Assembly: GCA_963281255.1 (NCBI GenBank)
Contig: OY725500.1
Coordinates: 3,033,184-3,097,183 of the forward strand
Reading direction: 5' to 3'
From: Aphrocallistes beatrix
Taxonomy: Eukaryota; Porifera; Hexactinellida; Sceptrulophora; Aphrocallistidae
Length of the DNA: 64,000 nt
Under the pieces are notes generated by a model. The model had not been told where the DNA came from, made no database searches, and was given only the letters and a program-made list of their open reading frames with translations. Positions 54,936 to 64,000 of this stretch are shown one piece after another. Within the stretch, counting starts at the first letter, position 1. Each line of letters starts with the position of its first letter. The translations under genes and the position numbers were made by a program.

Positions 54936-57179
54936 TTAAAGATATGCTGGCAAAACATTTTGAGATATAAAATTATTGAAATCAAATGATAGAGCTAAAA
55001 AGTTAAGTTGAGCATCTGAATTATGTATTCTAAGAATAGTAAAAAGCTTTCGAATTAGGGTATTAACACATAGGTTAATATCATATACATTATATGAAGG
55101 ATCTTTCATGTGAAGTCCTACGCAGAAATGACTAATTTTTAATATTAGTTGAGAAATTAATTCTCTTAATCTCTCATGTTTTCCGTCTAAAAAGCACTTA
55201 GTTTGAACAGAAAAAATAAAATTTTCGTGTGCTTTAACCAAATTATCAACATCATTAGATTGAGACAAAAATACTGACTTAAAAATTAGATATTCTTTGA
55301 GAATAACTTGTTGCAAGAAATATTGCCACAATACAGATATATAGAAGTTGTATTGTTGTATTAGGAGTATATTTAGAGTAAATTGTATTTTTTTCCTAGA
55401 ATTGGATAAACATATATTATTCAATGTCCAAAGAATCCATTTGATATCTAGGAGAAATGAAAAAATCCGTTGATAAACCTGTAAAATAGGTTTACCAAAA
55501 AATATTGACGATAAAGGTTCTGAATTGTAATGAATTTTAACATCGTTTAAAGTTCCACTATTGTCTATGGATACAATGAACATTTCCTTAATATCTTCAC
55601 AAGCTAAATATAAATAAATGAAATGATTTAATTTTGTTGTCAGGTATAAAGGATCCCTCTTTAATTCATTCATTTTGTATAACAAGAAAATCTCGGTTGA
55701 AAATTGATCCATTATAAATGAATCTCCAAAAAGGTATATCTTATACAATAAGTAAAATTTTGCAAAAATGTTATCTTGTTCTGTTAAGAATGACATCAAC
55801 CTCTCTGTAGAAAATAAATAAAAAGGCATCACTGAATTATATAGATAGTTAGAAAGTAATATAGGCAAAGGCTTAGTGATAACTTTAGGATTAAACTTGC
55901 TAAATATATCCCAAATAAGTGTATGATAAAATTTAGAATCAAAATAATGCGGTAATTTTATTTCGGATAATTGATAAGATTTCAACATCGCAACAGAAAT
56001 AAAAGGCTCACTGGTATGCTTCGAAATAACTAAATCTGCAATTTTCAATCTTTGAAAGGACGACGTGACATTTGAATCATGACTAATATCACAATTATGG
56101 GTCAATTCGCATATCTTCTTTACAAAACTGGAATAAAAGTTCTCTAATTCAATAGTACCTAAAGAAATCCCTAGGACTTCAAGAGGGCCAAGTGATTTAC
56201 CAGCAGAATATATTTTATGGGCAAGAACTTTAAAGATTTCTGGACACAATGTCTTATCATTTTCTACAATTAATTGACATTTACCCCTCCATAGTGAATA
56301 TAGATCACTAAAATGTAAGGAATTTTGGCATTGTGTGATAAAAAATTCGTTATTTAGATCTATAATTATGCCATGAGTAAGCCAGTGAGATATCATATTT
56401 AATTGAGGAAGTAAAGTAATTAAAAATACTCTCGATATTATAGATGAAGAGGAGTTATCACGCCAGGTCTTAATTGTGAAAATATGCAAATAACGCCACA
56501 AAGTATCTATTAACCAGATAACAGCTTTTAATGGAGTGGTCTTAGTACTCGAACGAAGAAGTTTGGTACATTCACGATATATTTGATAAATAAGTGAAAT
56601 TCTATCAGATATAGAAATAATAGAGGAAAAAGAATCCAAAATTGAGACATACCCAATGTTCTTGACTTCCTTCTCAAAGAGATGAAAATCAAATCCAACT
56701 TCAGTAAGAAAAAAATTAATTCCAGATGCAAATGCTTGGAAAGTTAAAGTAAAAAAGTGATTCTTAACTATGTTTGAATAAAATAATTGAGAAGATTTCT
56801 GATTCAACAAAATTTCAGAATTAAAATCGTCAAGAAATTGGATATTAAAGTAAGTCACAAAACTGCGTAACTCAGAAAGTTTGAAAGAAATGGTATCTAC
56901 TTGATGCAAAACAAAATTTAAAGAATTAAAATAAGGGGATTTCAGAGAATGACAAGAATTGATTAATTCTGACATTGAATGAGCCCCTAAGAGCAACCAA
57001 ATAATCTCCCTGATGAAAATAGTTTGAGAAGAGTTCCCAAATAGTCCTAATGATATATCTTTCTCCAGACAATTCATATTACAACATGAAAATGAAGAAT
57101 AAAAAGGAGAAACAGAATAAGGTAGAGGTGAATAAGTTGATAAGTTAGAATCGGATAAAGTTTCAGATAAATCGTCATC
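54936..57179 (-). CDS. Gamma-tubulin complex component, GCP5-like (large 3' exon)
   Basis: An uninterrupted frame of 747 codons. The exon begins at 57179 after an acceptor TTACATTTAG and starts DDDLSETLSDSNLSTYSPLP, so the ATG at 57077 is internal, not the true start. The GRIP1 region has IREIIWLLLGAH, FVLHQVDTISFKLSELRSFV and AVIWLIDTLWRYLHIF; LCPEIFKVLAHKIYSAGKS precedes the GRIP2 region. The C-terminus has LLIQQYNFYISVLWQYFLQQ, ENFIFSVQTKCFLDGKHERL and the final SFDFNNFISQ, the usual GCP fold end. GCPs assemble into gamma-tubulin ring complexes that nucleate microtubules. Order and the AGKS-type block fit GCP5 (GCP6 possible). The first exons should lie at higher coordinates and were not found. 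Confidence 0.85.
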   Translation of the reverse strand, partial: DDDLSETLSDSNLSTYSPLPYSVSPFYSSFSCCNMNCLEKDISLGLFGNSSQTIFIREIIWLLLGAHSMSELINSCHSLKSPYFNSLNFVLHQVDTISFKLSELRSFVTYFNIQFLDDFNSEILLNQKSSQLFYSNIVKNHFFTLTFQAFASGINFFLTEVGFDFHLFEKEVKNIGYVSILDSFSSIISISDRISLIYQIYRECTKLLRSSTKTTPLKAVIWLIDTLWRYLHIFTIKTWRDNSSSSIISRVFLITLLPQLNMISHWLTHGIIIDLNNEFFITQCQNSLHFSDLYSLWRGKCQLIVENDKTLCPEIFKVLAHKIYSAGKSLGPLEVLGISLGTIELENFYSSFVKKICELTHNCDISHDSNVTSSFQRLKIADLVISKHTSEPFISVAMLKSYQLSEIKLPHYFDSKFYHTLIWDIFSKFNPKVITKPLPILLSNYLYNSVMPFYLFSTERLMSFLTEQDNIFAKFYLLYKIYLFGDSFIMDQFSTEIFLLYKMNELKRDPLYLTTKLNHFIYLYLACEDIKEMFIVSIDNSGTLNDVKIHYNSEPLSSIFFGKPILQVYQRIFSFLLDIKWILWTLNNICLSNSRKKIQFTLNILLIQQYNFYISVLWQYFLQQVILKEYLIFKSVFLSQSNDVDNLVKAHENFIFSVQTKCFLDGKHERLRELISQLILKISHFCVGLHMKDPSYNVYDINLCVNTLIRKLFTILRIHNSDAQLNFLALSFDFNNFISQNVLPAYL

Positions 57180-57256
57180 CTAAATGTAAGTAATACAAGT
57201 CCTTTAATATGTAAGGTTAAACGGCATGGACTACTATGTGAGACGCCAATAATAAT
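57180..57256. other. Intron side of the GCP5-like exon
   Basis: The minus strand reads a short pyrimidine-poor tract then TTACATTTAG, giving the acceptor at 57181-57180. It is followed within 80 bp by a family B head. Confidence 0.5.
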
Positions 57257-57880
57257 AAGCGCGCTTTGCATATTTGCGTAGCGAAGCTAGCAAACACAAC
57301 GTGTTTGCAGGGTAGCCCTGCGGGGACTTAAAATTTAAACAAATTCAGAAGCTTTTATGGTTGATAAATATTGACTTTTACTAATTCATTCCAAATTTGT
57401 TTACTTCATGAAAGGGGTATCGGTCACTTCGTACCCAACACTCTTTCGTACTTTAATTATGACAACTTCGTACCCAATACACTTTCGTACCCAATACTCT
57501 TTCGTACACATACTCTTTCAGATTAAGGTATTCAATATGAAATAGGTCCAAAAAAGTATCCATTGTAAACTAAAACAAAAAACTATCTATTCTGAAATAG
57601 GTCCGTTCAGGTGACTAACTGCTCTTAGTAACTGGGACGTGGAGATCTCCTTGTCCTGATAGCGTCGCCAAAGTTGAAATACGAAATTGTGTTTTTATAA
57701 ATACGAAATTGTGTTAGGTACGAAATTGCAATTAAGTACGAAATGGAAAGAGTACGAAATGGTTTAGATGCGAAATGACTTGTATTCCATGAAAGTATTG
57801 TAAAACAAAAAAGATCTACTATATAAGATGGAAAATACGATATTTGGAACCTATACGCCTAAAAAACCAGATCAACAGTT
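57257..57880 (+). repeat. Diverged family B copy split by a MITE
   Basis: Head AAGCGCGCTTTGCATATTTG, hairpins GCAAACAC-AAC-GTGTTTGC and GCAGGG-TAG-CCCTGC, then TTTGTTTACTTCATGAAA. After the MITE it resumes GTATTGTAAAACAAAAAAGA and ATACGATATTTGGAACCTAT, parallel to the first module of 59333-59772. The short frame starting at 57828 is a translation of this repeat. Confidence 0.75.
57415..57787. repeat. MITE with CTTCGTACCC words and 8-bp duplication
   Basis: Perfect CATGAAAG duplication at 57407-57414 and 57788-57795. Ends GGGTATCGGTCACTTCGTA and inverse GAATACAAGTCATTTCGCA are only moderately alike. CTTTCGTACCCAA words fill the left side and TACGAAAT words the right. hAT- or P-type by target length. 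Confidence 0.8.
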
Positions 57881-58359
57881 AAAAGTTAGTCATTTGCTTA
57901 ATTTTAGGATTTGTTCACCCCATGTATATATTCACTACCTGAAAAATGAAGCTTCAATCCTTTGGAGAGACACCAATGATTTAAGTCAATTTTTACATAG
58001 TATAAATGTAAGTGTATGCAGACAAAAAATTTAATCGAACATTTAAATCATTTGTTGTAGTTATGCCACCCTCCGTCTAGGATCAGAAACCTCTAAAAAT
58101 CATACTTTTTCTGAAACAATTTGTCTACCGAAATAATGCCATTATTTGATCTATTGTGCGATCTAAATGAGATTTAATATTATGGTAACTATAGATTTGT
58201 CTAAGTACAAAGGTTTTCTGAATTAGGAGCTTGACTTTTCGATTTCCAACAATACTCAGCAGAAATTTATCGAATTTATTCCAAAGCCTTTCCTAGCATA
58301 TTTGCATATTTAAACACAATCAGTTCATTACATCGTATAGACCAAACATGATTAATAGT
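57881..58359. other. No recognised feature
   Basis: AT-rich; possibly intron of the GCP5-like gene on the minus strand, but no exon was found. Confidence 0.4.
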
Positions 58360-59332
58360 TATATATTAATTTAAAACCTTCTAATATGTTTTTCTTCGAG
58401 TAATAGTAACTATTCGCAAGACGTCAGACAGGATAATTTTCCTCTCCAATTTTATAATTTGTTTAACTTCCACTATACTTAAAGATTATTTGGTATATAT
58501 CCAGTTAATGCTGCATTTACTGTAAAACATAATACAAGTACTGATTTTGGGAAATATCCAAGGTCCAGAAGTTGTGAATCTTGTCGATTAGCATTTACAG
58601 TTAGTAAGAATTCCTCTCGATTGTCAAGTAGTAGTATGCAAAGCTTTGTGCTTGGTATTAAATTATGAATGATATTTTGCTGAGCTATATAATATCAATT
58701 GATTGAAGTTTCAAAATGTTGGAAGAGCATAGTCGACAAATATTTTTCACTGATTCTAAAAGATATGATGACGTGGATTAATATGCGTATTTTAGTGAAA
58801 TAAACTAATCATTTGAGTTTTATTTTAGAAAGTACAAAATATCAAATGGGTGGATGAAGAATTCACATACTAATAAATATTCTACAGTGCCTAAATATTT
58901 AGTAGAAAAACAGAATTCAACCATGATTAAGGAATACATACTTCTGCGTACCCAAGAAAAATTTAGAACAATAATCTTTTGAAATTAGAACAGATTGAAT
59001 ATAATTCAATCATTTTCTACTGACTGAACTTTGTCCTGATATGGCTAGTTATTCAACAACCCCAATGGAAAATTACAACATTATACAAATATCATGCATT
59101 TAAGACTTGTGGCTTTCCAATTAATAATGGATAAAGAAACGAATCAACGAGCAAATAATTATGTTTTTATAGTAAATGCAGCATTAATTGGAAATTCGTA
59201 TACCAAATGTATATACAAGTAAGTATAATGGAAGTTAAACAAATTCTAAAAAAGGGGGAAAAATATCAAGTCCGACACCATGCGAATATTTACTATTACT
59301 TTAAGAAAAACATATTAGAGGGTTTTAAATCA
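58360..59332. repeat. Diverged inverted repeat of about 150-bp arms
   Basis: 58360-58535 pairs with 59180-59332 at roughly three quarters identity: AAACCTTCTAATATGTTTTT against its inverse, TTTGTTTAACTTCCA, and AATGCTGCATTTAC near the inner edge. About 640 bp between the arms shows no gene. Family B copy 59333 sits exactly at the outer edge. Confidence 0.6.
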
Positions 59333-59772
59333 ACAAGCGCGCTTCGCTTACTTGCGCTGCACGGTTTGCAGACACTGTGTGTCCGCAGAGTCGCCCTGCG
59401 GGGGCCTGAAGTTACTCAATCTAAACTATTTGGGAATTTTTCCTTTATATATATTTATTGTAAACAAAGGTTAACGATTAATTTCCCATATGGATCCGAA
59501 GAAATTATATTCGAAATCTACACCCCTGAAAACCCCATGTCAACCGTTTAAAGCAAGTTTCTAGCATGTTTTTGAGATTTGTTTACTTTATGTATCTATT
59601 GTAAACAAAAGTAAACAAATAATTTATCATATAGATCTGAAAATATGATATTCGAAATCGACACCCCTAAAACCCCATGTCGCCCGTTGGAAGCTAGTCT
59701 CTAACATTATTTTAAAATTCATTAAATGATGTGAAAATATGTATATAAAGGTGTGAAAATAAGCACATAATC
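59333..59772 (+). repeat. Family B repeat, most complete copy
   Basis: Head ACAAGCGCGCTTCGCTTACT, hairpin cassette (GCAGACAC-TGT-GTGTCCGC with one mismatch; GCCC-TGCG-GGGC), GTTACTCAATCTAAAC, then two related modules of about 150 bp. Each has TTTACTTTATGTATC/TATATATATTTATTG, a TTGTAAACAAA step, GGATCCGAAG or AGATCTGAAA, and CACCCCT-AAACCCCATGTC. It ends TATATAAAGGTGTGAAAATA. Confidence 0.85.
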
Positions 59773-59879
59773 TTTTTCATTGCCATAAACTATAATACAT
59801 TTAAGATATCAAACATAAGTTGTGGCTTTAAAGTATTAATAACAATTTTCTGTTAATAACTCGACCATACAATATATTA

Positions 59880-60340
59880 TCCAAAAGCGGCGTAAACTGG
59901 TTTTACACAAAATCTTTTGAGTAGAGGCAGACCCAGAACATTTACTCAACGTGCTGCGAGTCAATTGACAAACATTGTTAAATAAGATTGCACTTATATC
60001 ATAGAAGTTATAATATTTTCAACGGGGGTAAAGTAAAATAACTATCAATTAAAACGATTTCTCGTCAAATACACAAACTTGGATTCTGGGCGCGCAGGCC
60101 GAGCAGAAAACCTCTCGTGTCGCAACGGAACAGGATGAAAAGGTTAGCTTTTTCTCATTCTCAGACGAATCGCGATTTAAACTGTATCCCTGTGACAGCG
60201 ATTGCATCGCGAAAAAAATTCGTAATTACCCTTTAAGTTTACTGATCATCTTTTCCTTTTGAAGTGTTGTTTAGCACCTACTAACAGAATGTTGTGGAAT
60301 CGTTGCACAAAACTGGTGTAAATCGTCTCTTTAGCGTATT
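59880..60340 (+). pseudogene. Tc1-like transposase remnant
   Basis: At about 60110-60230 the plus strand reads SRVATEQDEKVSFFSFSDES then RFKLYPCDSDC, the first catalytic D step (SDESRFKL) of Tc1-like enzymes. The preceding 200 bp include TQRAASQL-like sequence. Ends are not identified. Confidence 0.6.
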
Positions 60341-60688
60341 ATGACTCACGATCTCAAACTATATCCTTACAAAATTCACACGGGGCAGAAACTGACCGAT
60401 CTCCATAAACAGAAGAGACTGCAGATGTCTCAGGAGTTCAATGAGCGGAAGGAAAGTGATGGAGGCTGGATAGGAAAAGTGTGGTTTTCTGGCGAAGCCC
60501 ATTTCCATTTAAATGTACTGATCAACGGGCAGAACTTTAGGTTCTGGGGATCAGAAAGTCCCCTTTTGGAGCATCATGAAAAGCCACTGCATAGTCCAAA
60601 AGTCATTGAGAGCTTCATCTCAACGATAACACGACTTATTTGCAAGAAAGTCATCCTGAATTTTGGGCTTCGTTTGAACGCGTCATAG
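60341..60688 (+). pseudogene. Tc3/mariner-like transposase fragment
   Basis: Frame of 115 residues: LYPYKIHTGQKLTDLHKQKR, then VWFSGEAHFHLNVLINGQNF and RFWGSESPLLEHHEKPLHSP followed by KV. The family normally has DEAHF; here D is G. Similarity stops after the HSPKV block. It is a different transposon from the Tc1-like remnant just upstream. Confidence 0.8.
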
Positions 60689-61189
60689 TAAAAAAGAACA
60701 CCATATTGAGGATATTCTTCTATAATTTGCTCACTATTTGCTTTATTGTTATTCATAAATGTCAAAATAATTGCTCACGAAATCAACAAAAATAACCAAA
60801 TTATGTCGATCCGTGGAGTACGAAAGATAAGGAGGGAGTACTGTTATGATAAAATGGACCATGGACTGGTTAGAAGTCCCAAGTATTATTTTATTGAAAG
60901 TGAACACAAGTAAAGTAAACTCTAAGAAAGGTTAACACACCTAAAGGTATTACACACAGGGTCAATTAACACACACAAGGTTAAAACTGAGGTAAAACTA
61001 AGATTCTTTGAACTTTTTATGGTGACTCAGGCTGATAAGATTATTCATTGAGTTGAGTAATTTATTAGATATGTTCAGCTATGACTAATTCGAATGTGAA
61101 ATCAGACTTTTAGTAACTTTTCGAATTTAAACGTATTGCCCTTCATAAAAAGATCCAATTTAGTACTATTTGTATGGGAAAGAATCAAG
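60689..61189. other. No recognised feature
   Basis: AT-rich; some TTAACACAC-like repeats at 60930-60990. Confidence 0.4.
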
Positions 61190-61985
61190 GGAGCGGTATA
61201 TAGGTTAGAGTGCAGGGTGGGTAGGTTCAGTAAGATGAGTATAGCAGGTGGGTTAGCGCGAGTGGGTTTGGTAGGTTTAGTGAGATAAGTATAGTGGATA
61301 GGTTGGTGCGAGAGGGAGCGGCAGATAGGCCAGAGTGCAGGGTGGGTAGGTTCAGTAAGATGAGTATGGATGATAGGTTAGCGCGAGTGGGTTTGGTAGG
61401 TTTAATGAGATTAGGATAGTGGATAGGCTGGTGCGAGGGGAGCGGCAGATAGGTCAGAGTGCAGGGTGGGTAGGCCCCGTAAGATGAGTATGGCAGATAG
61501 GTTAGCGCGAGTGGGATTGGTAGGTAGGTTAGGGCGGGTGGTAAGAGGGTTTTGTTAGTTGAGTTTGGTAGGTAGGTTAGGGCGAAGGGTGGGTAGGTTT
61601 AGTGAGATGAGTATGGTGGGTAGGTTAGTGCAAGTGGGAATGGTAGGTAGGTTAGAGCGCAGGGTAGGTAGGTTCGGTGAGATGAGTATGGCAGATAGGT
61701 TGGCGCGAGCGGGTTTGGTAGGTAGGTAAGGGTGTAGGGTGGGAAGGATTGGCGAGATAAGTATTGTAGTTAGTAGGTAGGTTAGCGCGAGTGGGTCTGG
61801 TAGATAGGTTAGGGGGGAGGGTGGGAAGGTCTGGTGAGACAAGAATGGTGGGTAGGTTAGAGCGCACGGTAGGTAGGTTCGGTGAGATGAGTATGGCAGA
61901 TAGGTTGGCGCGAGCGGGTTTGGTAGGTAGGTAAGGGTGTAGGGTGGGAAGGATTGGCGAGATAAGTATTGTAGTTAGGTTGAAC
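61190..61985. repeat. G-rich minisatellite with higher-order units
   Basis: Units of about 60 bases (GGGTGGGTAGGTTCAGTAAG ... TTAGCGCGAGTGGG) are arranged in larger repeats of about 125 bases. Near-identical 120-base blocks recur at 61650-61772 and 61857-61977. Minus-strand ORFs rich in PTLPxNLPT follow from the unit and are not considered genes. The plus strand has many GGGTGGG or GGTAGGTTAGGG runs. Confidence 0.88.
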
Positions 61986-62151
61986 TTTGTCACGATGGAG
62001 TGCATTCAACCACTGAGTACGTAACTCTTGAGGGGCTGTCGGAAGCTTGAAAGCTGGTGTATATGGCTCACCTCTGTAATTGCTTTTACACCCAGGAGCA
62101 GAGCAGTGGTTAGGCATGACGAGTGTTCCAATCGGTACTAAATAGTAGGCT
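61978..62151 (-). pseudogene. THAP exon at the end of a family D-like element
   Basis: From 62117 the minus strand encodes MPNHCSAPGCKSNYRGEPYT, then PAFKLPTAPQELRTQWLNAL and HRD, the first half of a THAP finger. It has the C-x4-C start and the FKLP-W pattern, close to the THAP exon at 37771-37526. Only 34 bp further out, GTAGGCTATG (62142-62151) equals the family D end CATAGCCTAC inverted. The THAP frame then runs into the minisatellite. The other end of the element was not found. Confidence 0.75.
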
Positions 62152-62285
62152 ATGATTAAAAATTAATAAAATAATAAGTCATGGAGACTGGAGACGGCAG
62201 AATACAATCGAAGGAATCAAATATTGTAACTAATATAAAAAAGGGATATGTCAAAGAGGGCAAATTATACGAACGTTAACTAACG

Positions 62286-62706
62286 GTCGATCCTAACTAT
62301 TAAAACTTGATTAATGTATATATATTTATTTATTTATATACATAATTATATCTGTAACGAATTGATTGAAGAAACTGGCGAACACAAAGAGCTGATTTTT
62401 GGCATGTGAGAGTATTTTGGCTATGGCTCCAGTAAGTTCTGAGCTCAGACGAAAATGTCGACTCATCATGGAATTATGACGTCATTGTCACATTTTTAAA
62501 AGTTAAGCAACACAGTTATTCGGGAATAACTCAGCCATTATAGGAGATAGAAGGCTGAAATTTTAATAGAATCTGTATACTAACATACCTCACATATGAT
62601 GTAACTATCATCAAAAAATGATGAATCATCACTTTGGTATGACGTCATCATTACTCATCAAAATTTAATAAATTGGTAAATTTGGTGATTTTTCGTGCGA
62701 TATATA
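62286..62706 (+). repeat. Family A core and right arm
   Basis: Inverse core CTATTAAAACTTGATTAATG, TA-rich spacer, TCTGTAACGAATTGATTGAA and the arm with TATGACGTCATTGTCAC and TATGACGTCATCATTAC, ending TTCGTGCGATATA where a second A copy begins. Confidence 0.85.
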
Positions 62707-62942
62707 GTACAAGCGCGCTTCGCTTGCTTGCGCTGCGCGGCTGGTGGACACTTTGTGTCCGCCAGAGGCTCCCTTCGGTCGCCTGAGGTCACGTTGGTTA
62801 ATTATAAAGGAGATAACATCTCTAAATATGTCCATCTTAGTGTTAAAATCGATTTCACTCGAAAAATCACCAAATTTTTTGCGTAATGATGACGTCATAA
62901 CAAAGTGATGAGTCATCATTTTTGATGAAAGTAGTATCATAC
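62707..62942 (+). repeat. Family A left end with full hairpin cassette
   Basis: ACAAGCGCGCTTCGCTTGCT, then TGCGCTGCGCGGC, a hairpin TGGACAC-TTT-GTGTCCG, GGAGATAACATCTC and the arm to GATGAGTCATCATTTTTGAT. It is truncated and inserted into, or recombined with, the preceding A arm. Confidence 0.85.
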
Positions 62943-63035
62943 AGTGGCGTCAGGTTGACCAAAAAAGCGGGGGGGGACAGCCAGCCAGGCCGTTGTACTA
63001 GTACTTGTATACTAAGTGCACTCAATATGTCAATA

Positions 63036-63203
63036 CAGTAAACCCTTGCTAATCAGAAGTCCGAACGGAGGAGTTCCGATTCAAAAGATATCTGTTACGA
63101 TTATGGTATATATTCCAAGTTATTTTAATATGAATTTGAGAATGAGATGTTCGGATTTACGAGGGATCGGAGTGCCAAGGTTCTGAAAAGCGGGTTGCTA
63201 CTG
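63036..63203. repeat. Pogo-type MITE
   Basis: CAGTAAACCCTTGCTAATCA at the left, inverse CAGTAGCAACCCGCTTTTCA at the right, TA on both sides. Inner words GAAGTCCGAACGG and CGGATTTACGAG. Confidence 0.75.
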
Positions 63204-63469
63204 TACATAAAAAAATGAATAATTGTATCAATTTTATTATTCAATACTTTCAGGTTGGTATTTCATAATTGATCAATTAAAGAATCATTATTCCACGTTG
63301 TTTTTTAATTGAACAATGGAAGTGTCTATACTCTATAGTGCTAATAATATACTACACTGAATGTGTTTCCAACCATAAATAACAAACAAATCAAGATTCT
63401 AGTAATTCAATAAATTTTAAAATTACCAATTTCTGATTTCCGATCTACATTTATTCTTGAAAATAATAA
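63204..63469. other. Upstream of the ZMYM/TTF-finger frame
   Basis: AT-rich. I see no inverted repeat end that would mark the start of the element. Confidence 0.4.
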
Positions 63470-64000
63470 ATGTCTTCTTCTGAGAGTTCAGCTAAAAAGC
63501 CTAAGTTTGCACAGCCGATATTAAGCCATTTTCTCCAAGCACAATCAAGTCTATCAACACACTTCACCTGACTGCGATCCAGGTTCTCAGTCCCCTGAGA
63601 GCCCAAATGAATGTATTACCCTCTCACAACAGGAATCTGCAGAACAACACCAAATTACGCCACAACCACCAGTCAAGTCGGACAAGATTTTAACCCATAT
63701 CTAGTAGATAAAGAAACACACTGTCATGGCAATCAGAAGTTTAATAAAGCTTGGCTTGCCGAAATTCCCTGGCTACGTTACGATACAAATTTGGATTTGT
63801 GCTGGTGCTCTGTTTGTGTCTGGGGTTTGAATGCTGACATGTTACCAGCTAGTGAGAACAAACACAGGTTTGCAGAGAGCAGCTTTATCACTGGATGGAA
63901 TAATTGGCATGGTGGTAAGTCGAAGCTTCTGAGACATACAGGAGCTGATGCCGGTACGCTTAAGCATAATGTACATCATTATTTGGCAGGTGTCAAGGCT
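63470..64000 (+). pseudogene. hAT-type transposase with TTF/ZMYM zinc finger, cut by window end
   Basis: ATG at 63470 gives MSSSESSAKKPKFAQPILSH, FLQAQ. A frame change leads to SPNECITLSQQESAEQHQIT. The third frame has the TTF-type finger: QKFNKAWLAEIPWLRYDTN, LDLCWCSVCVWGLNADM, SFITGWNNWHGGKSKLLRHT and HVHHYLAGV-like sequence, with paired cysteines and histidines in the expected order. This finger heads many hAT-family transposases (ZMYM1- and KIAA1586-like). The catalytic part would lie beyond 64000. At least two frameshifts suggest a dead copy. Confidence 0.7.

Noticed and set aside
57828-58034. 68-codon ORF starting MENTIFGTYTPKK
   Set aside because: Its first half is a copy of the family B module (GATATTCGAAAT...CCCCT), so it is a repeat translation.
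59207-59551. 114-codon ORF across 59207-59551
   Set aside because: It runs through the family B hairpin cassette and module; repeat translation.
61555-62005. Proline/threonine-rich minus-strand ORFs
   Set aside because: Generated by the G-rich minisatellite; only the THAP part beyond 61978 is supported.

Overview
The window is animal genomic DNA, AT-rich and built almost entirely of transposable-element remains. Eukaryotic origin follows from spliced-type exon ends, mariner/Tc1, hAT, P-like, Helitron and Transib/RAG1-like sequences, and a gamma-tubulin complex protein. My guess is an invertebrate, perhaps an arthropod such as a copepod, with low confidence. There is a 200-base assembly gap at 2970-3169. 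No prokaryotic feature, rRNA, functional tRNA or CRISPR array was seen.

Layout. 0-4 kb: MITEs, one possible host exon (1490-1838) and a large foldback beside the gap. 4-10.4 kb: an N-terminal Helitron fragment split at a TTAA by a Kolobok-like element (family C), which itself carries a P-like foldback (family D). Next comes a hAT-type element (8168-10369, 8-bp target duplication) containing a smaller hAT MITE and a mariner with both ends. 10.4-16.2 kb: a possible tRNA-derived SINE, a coiled-coil ORF of 14-residue repeats, and the most interesting gene of the window, a broken Transib/RAG1-type transposase with its three acidic catalytic residues still readable (13942-16142). 16.2-18.8 kb: repeats and a Tc1-like relic. 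19.4-25.6 kb: nested, palindromic family C. 26-29 kb: a THAP/P-like relic and several minisatellites. 29.3-31.4 kb: a Helitron helicase-OTU remnant. 32.5-34.2 kb: a second RAG1/Transib-like copy. 35.2-39.3 kb: a family C copy interrupted by the only D copy that carries THAP plus P-type transposase pieces. 39.4-45.2 kb: foldback family A and two D copies in opposite orientation sharing exon-like sequence. 45-54.4 kb: MITEs, A copies and a Tc1/mariner element with DD37E spacing. 54.9-57.2 kb: the one clear host gene, a GCP5-like exon. 57-64 kb: family B, two Tc1/Tc3-like relics, a G-rich minisatellite ending in a THAP exon at a P-like terminus, more family A, and the start of a ZMYM/TTF-finger hAT element running off the end.

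The elements record an order of insertion: D inserted into A and C; hAT and pogo-type MITEs inserted into D; C inserted into Helitron; TA-targeting elements sit in the TA-rich centre of A. Three themes recur. Long foldbacks are derived from ordinary terminal inverted repeats (families A, C, D). Many MITEs are filled with a short word that repeats their own end. A GC-rich multi-hairpin cassette is shared by otherwise unrelated families A and B.
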